From assembly GCA_018365265.1 (NCBI GenBank), contig JAGZKI010000034.1:1-26599 (forward strand): a stretch of DNA of 26,599 nucleotides. The letters are read 5' to 3'. Positions 14,470-23,200 of the stretch are shown in pieces. The DNA comes from Streptococcus parasanguinis (GTDB taxonomy: Bacteria > Bacillota > Bacilli > Lactobacillales > Streptococcaceae). A program made the position numbers and the translations under genes. The notes beneath the pieces are model-generated. The model worked only from the letters and a program-made list of their open reading frames with translations. It did not search any database and was not told the origin of the DNA. Within the stretch, counting starts at the first letter, position 1; each line of letters starts with the position of its first letter.

Positions 14470-15153
14470 TTAATCCTTCCACAAATCCATGGCCTTCAAG
14501 AAATCGTCTGAAACGGTCACATTGCGTGGGTTGGTTTGCTCACGTTCTTGTAGTTTCGCCTCTACTTGGGCTAGACTGTTGATCCCTTCACTGCGCCAGT
14601 TGCGTAAAATAGCCTGGATATATTTCCAGTGAGGCTTGCCGTTAAAGACAGCTTCTCGTAAGGCTGCCTTGATCACATCTGGATCTGTCTGATCTTCGCG
14701 CACAGTCTTGGTCAAATCTTCAATCTCAAAAGGCGTCAAAAGTCGTCCCAGTTCTTGTTGGAAGGTTTCCACCAAATCCTTAATGACATTTCCCTTAGCA
14801 GGCGCGCTTTGTGCCTTCCCTTGTGTCTGGGCTTCTAAAATCTCATCCAAGCGCTCCAGGGCAATGGTCGCATCAAAGATGGCTTCAATCTCACCATTGA
14901 GCTCAATGGTCCGGTATTGAAGGAGTCCCTTGGTGGTTAAATTGGACATAATCCGATTGACCTCTGTCACCGTTTTTCCTAGATGACTAGCAATCTGATT
15001 AGGAGTCAAGGTCTCTTGACCGGTCGTATTTTGAAGGAAGAAAAACTGCCAAACCAAGTAGTCATCTGCTTGGTCAAACAATTCATGATAATGAAAAAGC
15101 AAGGCACTTGGAAGAACCAAGTTGCCATACTTAAATGCTTGTGAATATGTCAT
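14470..15153 (-). CDS. dnaD: DnaD domain-containing primosome-type protein
   Basis: 227 residues with the DnaD layout: an N-terminal winged-helix part (LPSALLFHYHELFDQADDYLVW, then a helix-turn-helix segment PNQIASHLGKTVTEVNRIMSNL at about 56-77) and a C-terminal DnaD/DnaB2 helical domain with FQQELGRLLTPFEIEDL and the signature HWKYIQAILRNWRSEGI. In Bacillus, DnaD acts with DnaA, DnaB and DnaI to load the replicative helicase; the role is presumed the same here. GGGG lies 4 nt before the ATG, and the gap to metA is 9 nt. The co-transcription with metA is contextual and common in streptococci as far as I recall. Confidence 0.9.
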   Translation of the reverse strand: MTYSQAFKYGNLVLPSALLFHYHELFDQADDYLVWQFFFLQNTTGQETLTPNQIASHLGKTVTEVNRIMSNLTTKGLLQYRTIELNGEIEAIFDATIALERLDEILEAQTQGKAQSAPAKGNVIKDLVETFQQELGRLLTPFEIEDLTKTVREDQTDPDVIKAALREAVFNGKPHWKYIQAILRNWRSEGINSLAQVEAKLQEREQTNPRNVTVSDDFLKAMDLWKD

Positions 15154-15162
15154 AATTCCCCT

Positions 15163-16107
15163 TTATAGGTAACCATAAAATGAAATATCTTTTTCCAATT
15201 CTTCCAAGCGGTAAGGTGTTTCTTGATAAACCGCATAGTTGATCCAATTACTAAAGAAGGTCGTCGCAGCTAGATTCCAACGAATGTGAGGCTCTGTATT
15301 AGCGTCATCCCCATCAAAATAATTCTTGGGAACGTCCGGATCCAAGCCTGCCTTGACATCTCGGTGGTATTCTTTTGCCAGCGTATCGCGATCATATTCC
15401 AGATGGCCAAAGCTATACACCTCACGCATGTCTGGACTAGCAATGATGGAAAGGCCAACTTCATTTCCTTGGGCGATCACTTGAAGATTGCTCTTTTCAA
15501 GGACTTCCTTCAAAGGAATATCTGTATAACGAGAATGAGGGGCAAGGAAGCGATCGTCAAATCCTCTCATGAGCAGACTATCGGGACGCACCACTGCTTG
15601 GTCATAGATACCGGATAGCTTGTCACAGAGTTCTACTTTTTGAATTCCGTAACGGTGGTAAAGACCAGCCTGGGCTCCCCAACAAAGGTGCAAGGTAGAA
15701 AAGACATGCCGCTTGGACCATTCAAAGACCTGGGTCAATTCTTCCCAGTAGTCTACTTCCTCAAAGTCCATCTTTTCGACAGGCGCTCCTGTCACAATCA
15801 AGCCGTCATAGTAATTATCCTTGATATCCTCAAAGGTCTTGTAGAAGCTCTCCAAATGCTCAGCCGCTGTATTCTTGGATTCATGGCTCGCCATGTAGAG
15901 GAAATCTACATTGATCTGCAAGGGCGTGTTGGCAAGGAGCCGTAAGAGCTGGGTTTCTGTCGCAACCTTGGTCGGCATCAGATTAAGAATGAGAACATTC
16001 ATCGGCCGAATATCCTGGTGAGTCGCCCGAACATCATCCATGACAAAAATATTTTCTGAACGAAGAATATCGACTGCTGGTAATTTTTTATCTAGAGTAA
16101 TTGGCAT
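15163..16107 (-). CDS. metA: Homoserine O-acyltransferase (predicted acetyl type)
   Basis: 314-residue MetA-family enzyme, acylating homoserine as the first committed step of methionine synthesis. The nucleophile Cys142 is in LHLCWGAQAGLYHRYGI (139-155), the catalytic-type His lies in YSFGHLEYD near residue 235, and the TGAPVE motif places Glu at 111. In this family Glu111 goes with acetyl-CoA and Gly with succinyl-CoA, so acetylhomoserine is the likely product despite the traditional succinyltransferase name. A strong promoter (TTGAAA, 17 nt, TATAAT) lies upstream. The ribosome site GGGAG is also the 3' arm of a terminator-like stem. Confidence 0.93.
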   Translation of the reverse strand: MPITLDKKLPAVDILRSENIFVMDDVRATHQDIRPMNVLILNLMPTKVATETQLLRLLANTPLQINVDFLYMASHESKNTAAEHLESFYKTFEDIKDNYYDGLIVTGAPVEKMDFEEVDYWEELTQVFEWSKRHVFSTLHLCWGAQAGLYHRYGIQKVELCDKLSGIYDQAVVRPDSLLMRGFDDRFLAPHSRYTDIPLKEVLEKSNLQVIAQGNEVGLSIIASPDMREVYSFGHLEYDRDTLAKEYHRDVKAGLDPDVPKNYFDGDDANTEPHIRWNLAATTFFSNWINYAVYQETPYRLEELEKDISFYGYL

Positions 16108-16158
16108 AAAAAGCTCCCATCTTACAAGTTCTTAACTAACATTATATGATAGGAGCTT
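16108..16158 (-). terminator. apt-metA terminator-like hairpin that contains the metA ribosome site
   Basis: On the minus strand AAGCTCCTATC (16158-16148) pairs with GATGGGAGCTT (16121-16111), 11 bp with one U-G, loop about 26 nt, then T residues reaching the metA ATG. Transcripts coming from apt would form it. Those starting at the metA promoter would lack the first arm. The shape is clear; the regulatory reading is inferred. Confidence 0.6.
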
Positions 16159-16169
16159 ATAGTTTTCAA
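16141..16169 (-). promoter_or_regulatory. Promoter of metA
   Basis: TTGAAA (16164-16169), 17-nt spacer, perfect TATAAT (16141-16146). It is 34 nt from the metA ATG. Its spacer is the 5' arm of the apt-metA hairpin. No S-box or T-box structure fits in the 100-nt gap. Confidence 0.75.
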
Positions 16170-16208
16170 TTATGGTTTTTCTGTAGCCAGTTATAGTATT
16201 AGACTATA

Positions 16209-16721
16209 TTAGTAATGCATCAAGACTTTGTAGTCGTAATCGCCGATCGCTTCGCGACCTTTCAATTCATCCAACTCGATCAAGAAGGCACAACCTGCAA
16301 CGACCCCACCGAGTTTTTCGATCATTTCGATGGTTGCTTTCACCGTACCACCAGTCGCCAAGAGGTCATCAACGATGAGGACACGTTGACCTGGTTTGAT
16401 AGCATCGGCGTGCATGCAGAGGGTATCAACACCGTATTCTTTTTCGTAGTCAGCAGAGATGACTTCTCGTGGCAATTTACCAGGCTTACGAACAGGCGCA
16501 AATCCAATTCCCAACTCAAAAGCGACCGGACATCCAACGATGAACCCACGCGCTTCAGGACCAACGATCATGTCGATTTTCTTATCCGTTGCGTATTGAA
16601 CGATTTCACGAATCGCATAACTATAAGCATTGCCATCTGCCATCAAAGGGCTGATATCACGGAAGGTAATTCCTTCTTGTGGATAGTTTTCAATGCTTGC
16701 AATGTAATCTTTTAAATTCAT
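16209..16721 (-). CDS. apt: Adenine phosphoribosyltransferase
   Basis: 170 residues, the usual length. Converts adenine and PRPP to AMP in purine salvage; cytosolic. The PRPP-binding loop VLIVDDLLATGGT is at about 114-126, preceded by GPEARGFIVGCPVAFELGIGF and the flexible-loop region KPGKLPREV. The N-terminal YPQEGITFRDISPLM is a hallmark. An extended -10 (TGA-TATAAT, -10 at 16758-16763) lies about 35 nt upstream; the ribosome site is a weak GAAAG. An antisense frame of 166 codons across apt is a shadow. Confidence 0.97.
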   Translation of the reverse strand: MNLKDYIASIENYPQEGITFRDISPLMADGNAYSYAIREIVQYATDKKIDMIVGPEARGFIVGCPVAFELGIGFAPVRKPGKLPREVISADYEKEYGVDTLCMHADAIKPGQRVLIVDDLLATGGTVKATIEMIEKLGGVVAGCAFLIELDELKGREAIGDYDYKVLMHY

Positions 16722-16757
16722 GGTTAACTTTCTCTCATAAAAAATTTTTTACATTCC

Positions 16758-16766
16758 ATTATATCA
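16758..16766 (-). promoter_or_regulatory. Extended -10 promoter of apt
   Basis: TGA-TATAAT on the minus strand about 35 nt before the apt ATG; no recognisable -35. Confidence 0.6.
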
Positions 16767-16829
16767 TGAATTCCACTAACTTGCATCATTTTTTGCCAAA
16801 TCATTTTCCCAAGCTCCCACGTCAAAAGA

Positions 16830-16860
16830 AAAAATCCCACATCCAAAAAAGATGTGGGAT
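16830..16860 (-). terminator. Intrinsic terminator after the recJ-membrane protein pair
   Basis: ATCCCACATC/GATGTGGGAT perfect 10-bp stem (16834-16860) and a T-run on the minus strand. It separates this pair from apt. Confidence 0.88.
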
Positions 16861-16879
16861 TGAGTTCGAAAAAAATCTC

Positions 16880-17476
16880 TTACTTCTCTTCTAACAATTC
16901 ATTGTACTGGATTTTCGTATTGCCCAGATTTTTCAAAGAATAGCGCGAGCTGCCATTCTTGAACCAGGTACCAAGGATGTATTGCTCGGCAACTTTCTTA
17001 CTTTGCTTTTTCAACCAAGCACGGTCTTTGCCGTAGGCAGCAAGTTGATCAAGGAGTTGTTGGCCTTTATAGATTTTGTTATCTGTTTCTAGATATACTT
17101 TTTCTTGCACTATAGCTTTTTTATGAGAGTCATAAACAAATCCAAATCCAATCATGGTTTTACTATTCAACTCATGATCATACAAATATAACCAATCAGA
17201 AGTTCCCTTAAATACTGTTACAGAAAGATGTTGCTTATCATCGACAATATTTTTGGAAAAAGAGAAAGTTTTATGTCCTTCACCCTCTTTAAAAGTATCA
17301 TCACTTCCAATGATCTGCGTATAAGGCTTAAACATCACATAGCGCATCCATCCACCATTTTCGGCATAGTTGATTTCTTCCATGGGATTCTTGAGACTCA
17401 GGTAGATTCTCAACCAATAAAGAGCTAAAAGCAGGAAGGGGCTGAGCCATAGAAAATATTTTAGCTGTCTTTTCAT
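16880..17476 (-). CDS. Unknown single-pass membrane protein, translationally coupled to recJ
   Basis: 198 residues: basic N-terminus, one membrane helix (about 7-25), then an outer domain of about 170 residues with a conserved-looking SLKNPMEEINYAENGGWMRY motif and several beta-type stretches (HLSVTVFKGTSDWLYLYDHEL, KTMIGFGFVYD). No lipobox and no Cys after the helix. Its ATG overlaps the recJ stop as ATGA, and the terminator at 16834-16860 closes the pair. The size and layout (N-terminal anchor, mostly beta outer domain) resemble the TipC-type immunity proteins of streptococcal Lap/Tel toxins, but this is a weak resemblance from memory and no toxin gene is adjacent, so I leave the function open. 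Confidence 0.72.
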   Translation of the reverse strand: MKRQLKYFLWLSPFLLLALYWLRIYLSLKNPMEEINYAENGGWMRYVMFKPYTQIIGSDDTFKEGEGHKTFSFSKNIVDDKQHLSVTVFKGTSDWLYLYDHELNSKTMIGFGFVYDSHKKAIVQEKVYLETDNKIYKGQQLLDQLAAYGKDRAWLKKQSKKVAEQYILGTWFKNGSSRYSLKNLGNTKIQYNELLEEK

Positions 17477-19698
17477 GAGTCCTGTCCTGTCAGGTAGTCG
17501 TAGATTTCACGAACTGTTCCAAGGGCCATCAACTCCTGCTCTTTCACGGTTTGTTTGAGGTTTTGGTAGATGCTGCTTTCTGAGATTTCCCGTTTTTCTG
17601 CTTCTTTATTGACCTTCATGATGCCATTTTCAATGGTCACGAAGCCCAACTCTTGGAAGATCTGAATCATTTTGACCAAGAGGATCTGCTGGATCTTGAG
17701 ATAGGCTGCTAGGTCTTTCAGTTTGTATCGGACATCGAACTCTGGGTATTGGTAGATAGTCTTATAGAGCTTGGCATACTGGTCCCTGCTCCCGTACCCT
17801 GTCAGATAGTAGGCTTTGGGGATCTCATTTTTGAAATACACAGCCTGGAAATCATGCTCTTGAAAAATTTGCCGTAGTTGCTCTAAATCCTCAGGGATAT
17901 TTCCAACTACAACAGCGGGTGCACCTGTCAGATCTGGCAGTTCTTGGGTAAAATCAAGAACGGGAACACCTGCGGGGAGACTGGCATTTTTGGAGCGGAT
18001 ATTAAAGAGCTGGACTCCGTCCACACGCGCATCGACCAGCATGAGCTGAAGGGTCGTTTGGCCATTCCATTGGTTGACCGACAACTGCACAGCTAGCTCT
18101 AGGTCTTGCGCCTGGGCAAACTCTGCCTCTAAGCTTCCCAATCCAAAGGCAACCACCTCAAAGGTCGCATCTTCTTGAGAAATTTTGAGTTTCAAATGGG
18201 TATTGCCGGCTCCCATCGAGCGCGCCCCTTCTACCTTGAAATTACGGACCAGAAAGACCGGCTTTTTATTGTCCATGCCAAAAGGACTCAAGCGCTCAAA
18301 GCTTTTCAAGGTCTCAAGCGTTAGTTCTGTTAAATGCAGTTCCTCATCGATGGCTAAGCTAGACTTGCTACTGAGATCTATCTCTTGCTCTCGAATGTAA
18401 TCCGTCAGGGCCTGAGACAAGGCAGGGAGGTGGTCCACTTCGAGCGTCATCCCTGCTGCACCGGCATGTCCTCCAAAGGCGACAAAAAGCGACCGGTGAG
18501 GATCGAGGGCATCAAAGATATTGACCGACTCAGGACTCCGAGCGCTTCCTTTAGCTCGTCCATCCTCGATACTTAAAACAACAACCGGCTGGTGAAGTTC
18601 ATCTAAGAGACGACCGGCAACAATGCCAAGCACTCCCGGATTCCAGCCTTCTTTAGCCAAAACCTGGGCAGACAAGCTTGGGTCGACCATGGTTTTAGCT
18701 TCGTCGTAGATGCTTTGGACGATCTCTTTTCGTTCTTCATTCTTTTGATGAATCATGAGAGCAATCTCGTGCGCTTCTTCATCGTCAAAACCAGTCAGTA
18801 GTTCGATGGCTGGATTTGGGTCATCGAGGCGACCAAGGGCATTGAGACGAGGGGCGATCTGAAAGCCAATTGTTTCTTCATTGACATCCTCCGGACGAAT
18901 CCCTGCGATCTCCAAAAGCTCCTGCAAGCCCATCCTCTGGGTATGTTGGAGAACCCCCAGGCCGTATTTGACCAGAATTCGATTTTCATCTGTCAGGCTC
19001 ACCATGTCAGCAATCGTCCCAATGGCTACCAAGTCTAAGAGATCGACTGGTACTTCCTCTAGGAGGGCACAGGCCAGCTTAAAGGCCACACCACAGCCTG
19101 CTAGATAATGGAAGGGATAAGCCGCATCTGGATGCTCTGGATGGATGATCGCATAAGCATCCGGCAAGACTTCCGGCATAGAGTGGTGGTCCGTTACAAT
19201 GACATCCACTCCCATTGCCTGGGCCATAGCGATGGCTTGATTACCCGCGACCCCATTGTCCACCGTGACAATCAAAGAAATACCTTGCTGCTCGATAAAG
19301 TACTTGTAGACACTCTCATTGGGACCATAGCCGTCTGTGAACCGGTTGGGTAGGTAGACTTGCACCTCTGCTCCCATCTGCTCCAAGGTTTCCTTCATAA
19401 TAGAGGCCGAAGTCATCCCGTCCGCGTCATAGTCTCCATAGATGAGGATTTGCTCGTAATCTTCGATGGCCCGTCGAATGCGCTCCACTGCCTTGTCCAT
19501 ATCATGGAGCAAATAAGGGTCGTGAAGGTTCTCTAACTTGGGTTCTAAAAAGTCTTCTAAATCCTCTTTGGTCTGAATGCCACGCTCATACAGTAAGGTT
19601 GCTACGGACGCTTCTAGGCCTGCTTTTTTAGCAAGGGCTAAAAAGGCCTCATCTGCACTTGGCGAAGCTAACTGCCAATCGTATTTTGAAGTGATCAT
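17473..19698 (-). CDS. recJ: Single-stranded-DNA-specific 5'-3' exonuclease RecJ
   Basis: 741 residues, in the size range of Gram-positive RecJ with a long C-terminal extension. Manganese-dependent single-strand exonuclease of recombination and base-excision repair. The DHH-phosphoesterase motifs are present: YGDYDADGMTS (D89, D91), VTVDNG with D147 and VTDHHSMPE with D170-H171-H172; the DHHA1 part has SARSPESVNIFDAL and FGGHAGAAGMTL. An OB-like domain follows (FERLSPFGMDNKKPVF onward), then a C-terminal domain of about 190 residues typical of streptococci. The AGGAG site is 12 nt before the ATG at 19698, which is long. An extended -10 (TGA-TATAAT, -10 at 19733-19738) drives it. It is the first gene of a two-gene unit. 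Confidence 0.94.
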   Translation of the reverse strand: MITSKYDWQLASPSADEAFLALAKKAGLEASVATLLYERGIQTKEDLEDFLEPKLENLHDPYLLHDMDKAVERIRRAIEDYEQILIYGDYDADGMTSASIMKETLEQMGAEVQVYLPNRFTDGYGPNESVYKYFIEQQGISLIVTVDNGVAGNQAIAMAQAMGVDVIVTDHHSMPEVLPDAYAIIHPEHPDAAYPFHYLAGCGVAFKLACALLEEVPVDLLDLVAIGTIADMVSLTDENRILVKYGLGVLQHTQRMGLQELLEIAGIRPEDVNEETIGFQIAPRLNALGRLDDPNPAIELLTGFDDEEAHEIALMIHQKNEERKEIVQSIYDEAKTMVDPSLSAQVLAKEGWNPGVLGIVAGRLLDELHQPVVVLSIEDGRAKGSARSPESVNIFDALDPHRSLFVAFGGHAGAAGMTLEVDHLPALSQALTDYIREQEIDLSSKSSLAIDEELHLTELTLETLKSFERLSPFGMDNKKPVFLVRNFKVEGARSMGAGNTHLKLKISQEDATFEVVAFGLGSLEAEFAQAQDLELAVQLSVNQWNGQTTLQLMLVDARVDGVQLFNIRSKNASLPAGVPVLDFTQELPDLTGAPAVVVGNIPEDLEQLRQIFQEHDFQAVYFKNEIPKAYYLTGYGSRDQYAKLYKTIYQYPEFDVRYKLKDLAAYLKIQQILLVKMIQIFQELGFVTIENGIMKVNKEAEKREISESSIYQNLKQTVKEQELMALGTVREIYDYLTGQDS

Positions 19699-19732
19699 CT
19701 AGCTTTTGGTCTCCTCTTTTTCTTATCTGAAT

Positions 19733-19741
19733 ATTATATCA
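19733..19741 (-). promoter_or_regulatory. Extended -10 promoter of recJ
   Basis: TGA-TATAAT on the minus strand about 35 nt before the recJ ATG; no recognisable -35. Confidence 0.55.
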
Positions 19742-19826
19742 TGAAAGCCGGAAATGGCGGGAAATAAAAGGTCAGGTAGTGGTTGGAACAAAATGAACAA
19801 TTTCCTCTGTTTTTGTTGCATTTAGC

Positions 19827-19854
19827 TTGACTTGTGTCTATAAAAGCTTATAAT
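19827..19854 (+). promoter_or_regulatory. Strong promoter upstream of the adhesin
   Basis: TTGACT (19827-19832), 16-nt spacer, perfect TATAAT (19849-19854). It predicts a 5' leader of about 350 nt on the adhesin mRNA. I see no better promoter closer to the gene, although AT-rich sequence makes other sites possible. Confidence 0.55.
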
Positions 19855-20213
19855 ATTAATGATAATAATCTTTTTTAAATATGTGATGGGATGATTATTC
19901 TGTTAAATTTTCACTGCTTATTATCAATGTATATTATGAAGCATTAATTTCTTCCGTTTTTCTATCTAATCATTGTATTTAGAAAGTTTGTTTCAGGTCC
20001 AACTAATCCTCTATTATGGACAGACTAAAGATAGGATATTGAGGTATGTCCCCTTATTTTCTCAATAGAGGTAAGGTCCTTCTTCTCTAACTACATGTTA
20101 AATAAAGCGACTGATTGTATGGAGCAAAGATCAGAAGTTTTTCAGTTTTAGGATATATCACTATATAGAAAAACTGTACGAAATTTATGCAAAAGAAAGG
20201 AATGGAGGAACAA

Positions 20214-23200
20214 GTGAAAACTTTCTATAAAAAAATATTCGCGTTTGTAGCAATGTTCAGTGTAGTTGCTCTTGGTTTGTCAATCATCAAGCCAGTTTCT
20301 GCAGCAACTGTCACTCCCACTATTACAAACCTTAAAGCAGATACATCTGGTGGTCAAAAGGTCACATTTTCTTTTGACTGGGACTTAACAGGTAAATCTG
20401 TTAAAGAAGGAGATACTTTTACCATCGACGCTCCCGAAGGTTTAAATATCACTGAAGTTGCAACTCAATCACTCCAAGCAAATGGAGCTGAAGTCGCAAC
20501 CATTTCGATGACAAACAAAAAGATTACTTTCACCTTTAAAAAAGCAATCGAATCCATGAACGAAAACGTTAAAGGTGGTTTCTCATACAATGCAGTATGG
20601 GACAACACTCCAGGAAATCCTGGAAATAAAACTGCCACTTCTAAAGTCGGTTCAGAATCTGTCATCATTACACGTCCTGATGGACCTGGCGTATTTGAAT
20701 CTGTGTTGAACAAGTACAACCTTGATGGTTCCTATGTAACTAAGCAATTCAAATTAGACGCATCTGAAAACTATGCATGGTTAAATGTTGGAGATGACTA
20801 CTATCTAACAAAATGGTTCATCCGTATCAACGGAGATGGTAAGAAACAAGCCATCACAAACCCTGTTGTGTCAGATAAAATCCAAGCCCCAGCAGTCGAT
20901 TACTCAAAAATCACTTTTGCTCCTGCTGCAAACCACGCTGCAAATGAATTCTTTGTGGGAACTTACTTGAAACCATCCTTCACTTTAAGAAAAGGTGGAC
21001 AAGTAGTGGCTTCTGGTTGGGACTTCTGGAAACATGTGAAATTCGATGCGAACGGCAATGGATTTACCGTGAATTTATCAGATGTCAGTGATGTCTTTAA
21101 AACAGCATCTAGCGATGAATTGATCGTTGAATACCAAACATTAATTCCTAAGACAACCATCCGTGTTGACAACAATGCTACATTGACAGCTGATGAAATC
21201 ACAACACCTCAAACTGACCCAGCATTCTGGAACAACCCTGAATTGAAATTCTGGGTTAGCGGTGATAAAACTGTCACTGTTCAAAAAGAATGGGTTGGTG
21301 ACGAAGAAGCTGACCGTAAAGATATTACTGTTCAATTGTATGCGGACGGCAAAGCTTTGGATGGGATGACACAAACCCTTACAAAAGCTTCTGGCTGGAA
21401 AGCAGCATTTACGAAATTACCAGGTATCAAAGATGGTAAGGCCATTGAATATTCAGTAGTAGAAACAAACACTCCTGAAGGTTACACTTCTAAAGTTGAG
21501 AAAATTGATGATGACAACGTGATTAAAGTGGTCAACACATCAAACAAACCAAAAGTTACTGAAACTACTGCAAATCTTGTTGTTAAGAAAGCTTTCGAAG
21601 TAGCCGGTGATCAGGAACATACACAACTTCCGATTACAGAAGGTCAATTCGAATTTGTCTTAAAAGACGAAAACAACAAAGTAGTCGAAACTGCCAAGAA
21701 CAAAGCTGATGGCACTGTTAACTTTAAGTCTCTGACTTTCAATAAAGAAGGTACTCATACTTATACTATCACTGAAAACAAGGGTACGGATGCTAATGTC
21801 AACTATAGTATACAAAGCATCACGGCTACTGTCGATGTGAAAAAAGAAAACGACAAACTCGTCGCTACTGTCACTTACTCAGGTGGAGATGGTGAAGAAA
21901 AAAATACGATCACCAATACTCAAAACAAACCAAAAGTTTCAAATGCTAAGGTAACCTTAAACCTTAAAAAAGCATTTGAAGGTGGCGAACTCAAGGGTGA
22001 TGACTTTGAGTTTGTTGCAAAAGATTCAAACGATCAAGTTGTTGGTACAGCTAAGAACAAAAAAGATGGTTCGATTACTTTTGATAACATCACTGTAGAC
22101 AAAGCAGGTACATTCAAATATACCATCACTGAAACAAAAGGTACGGACAAAACCATTACCTACAGTGATAAAACTATCACGGCTACCGTTGTAGTGGTTG
22201 AAAAAGACAATGCCTTGGTTGTAGAACAAACCAGCTACTCTGATGGTCAAACTGACACAGATACGTTTACCAACAAAAAAGAAGTTCCTAAAACAGAAAG
22301 TACAAAAGCTACTCTTCAAGTGAAAAAACTTCTTAAAGAAGGTGAAACAACCTTACCGTTGACAGACGATCAATTTGAATTTGTCTTGAAAGAAGGAAAC
22401 AATACCCTTGAAACTGCCAAGAACAAGGCAAATGGTACTGTAACCTTTAAAGAACTTACTTATACTGAAGAAGGAACACATACTTATACCATTACCGAAA
22501 ACCAAGGTACGGATACTTCAATCAACTACAGCAAACAAATGATCACTGCTACCGTTGAAGTGAAGAAAGTAAACGACAAACTCGTCGCTACTGTGACTTA
22601 CTCAGGTGGGGATGCTGAAAAAGGAGATACGTTTACAAATACGAAAACACCTCCAACTCCTGTTCCTCCAACAGTGAAACCAACAACAGCTCAATTCAAG
22701 GCTAAAAAAGTATTGGCGATCAATGGTTCGAGCGATCGTACATTGAAAGCAAATGAGTTTACTTTCCTTCTCAAGGATCAAGCTGGTACGCTCATTGATA
22801 CCAAGACAAATGGTGAGAATGGGGATATTCTCTTCAGTCCAGTAAGCTTTAATGAAGCTGGTACGTTCACCTACACAATTACTGAACAAAAACCAGCTAC
22901 ACCAGAATCAGCAATCACTTATGATGAATCTGTTCATACTGTAACAGTGACTGTCACTAAGGATGCAAATGGACAATTGAATGCGGATGTGCAATACGAC
23001 GGTAAAAAGAATATCCCTACTTTTACCAACACGTATACACCTCCGACACCTCCAACTCCAAGTGAAAAACAAATTACCACAAGTAAGATTTTAGAAGGTC
23101 GTGACCTTCAAGGTGGCGAATTTAGCTTTAACCTTTTGGATGAAAATGGAACTGTTCTTCAGACAAAACAAAATGCTGCAGATGGTACAGTGACGTTTGA

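Larger units (their letters stand above)
19699..20213. other. Divergent control region between recJ and the adhesin
   Basis: 515 bp with no believable gene. It holds the recJ promoter (minus, -10 at 19733-19738), a strong plus-strand promoter at 19827-19854 and a long AT-rich leader of about 350 nt before the adhesin start. The leader contains two inverted repeats (CCTCTATT 20008-20015 with AATAGAGG 20064-20071; ATTGAG 20038-20043 with CTCAAT 20061-20066), which share the right arm and so compete. Confidence 0.6.

Noticed and set aside
16108..16208. S-box or T-box methionine riboswitch before metA
   Set aside because: The 100-nt gap is too short and lacks the conserved T-box sequence or the S-box four-way junction; a single stem and a promoter account for it.
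16215..16715. Open frame of 166 codons on the plus strand, antisense to apt
   Set aside because: It mirrors apt almost exactly, has no ribosome site, and its product has no recognisable fold; apt is certain.
19845..19870. Fur/PerR-like box overlapping the adhesin promoter
   Set aside because: The AT-rich run resembles parts of these boxes, but no symmetric 15-base match exists; chance similarity is likely.
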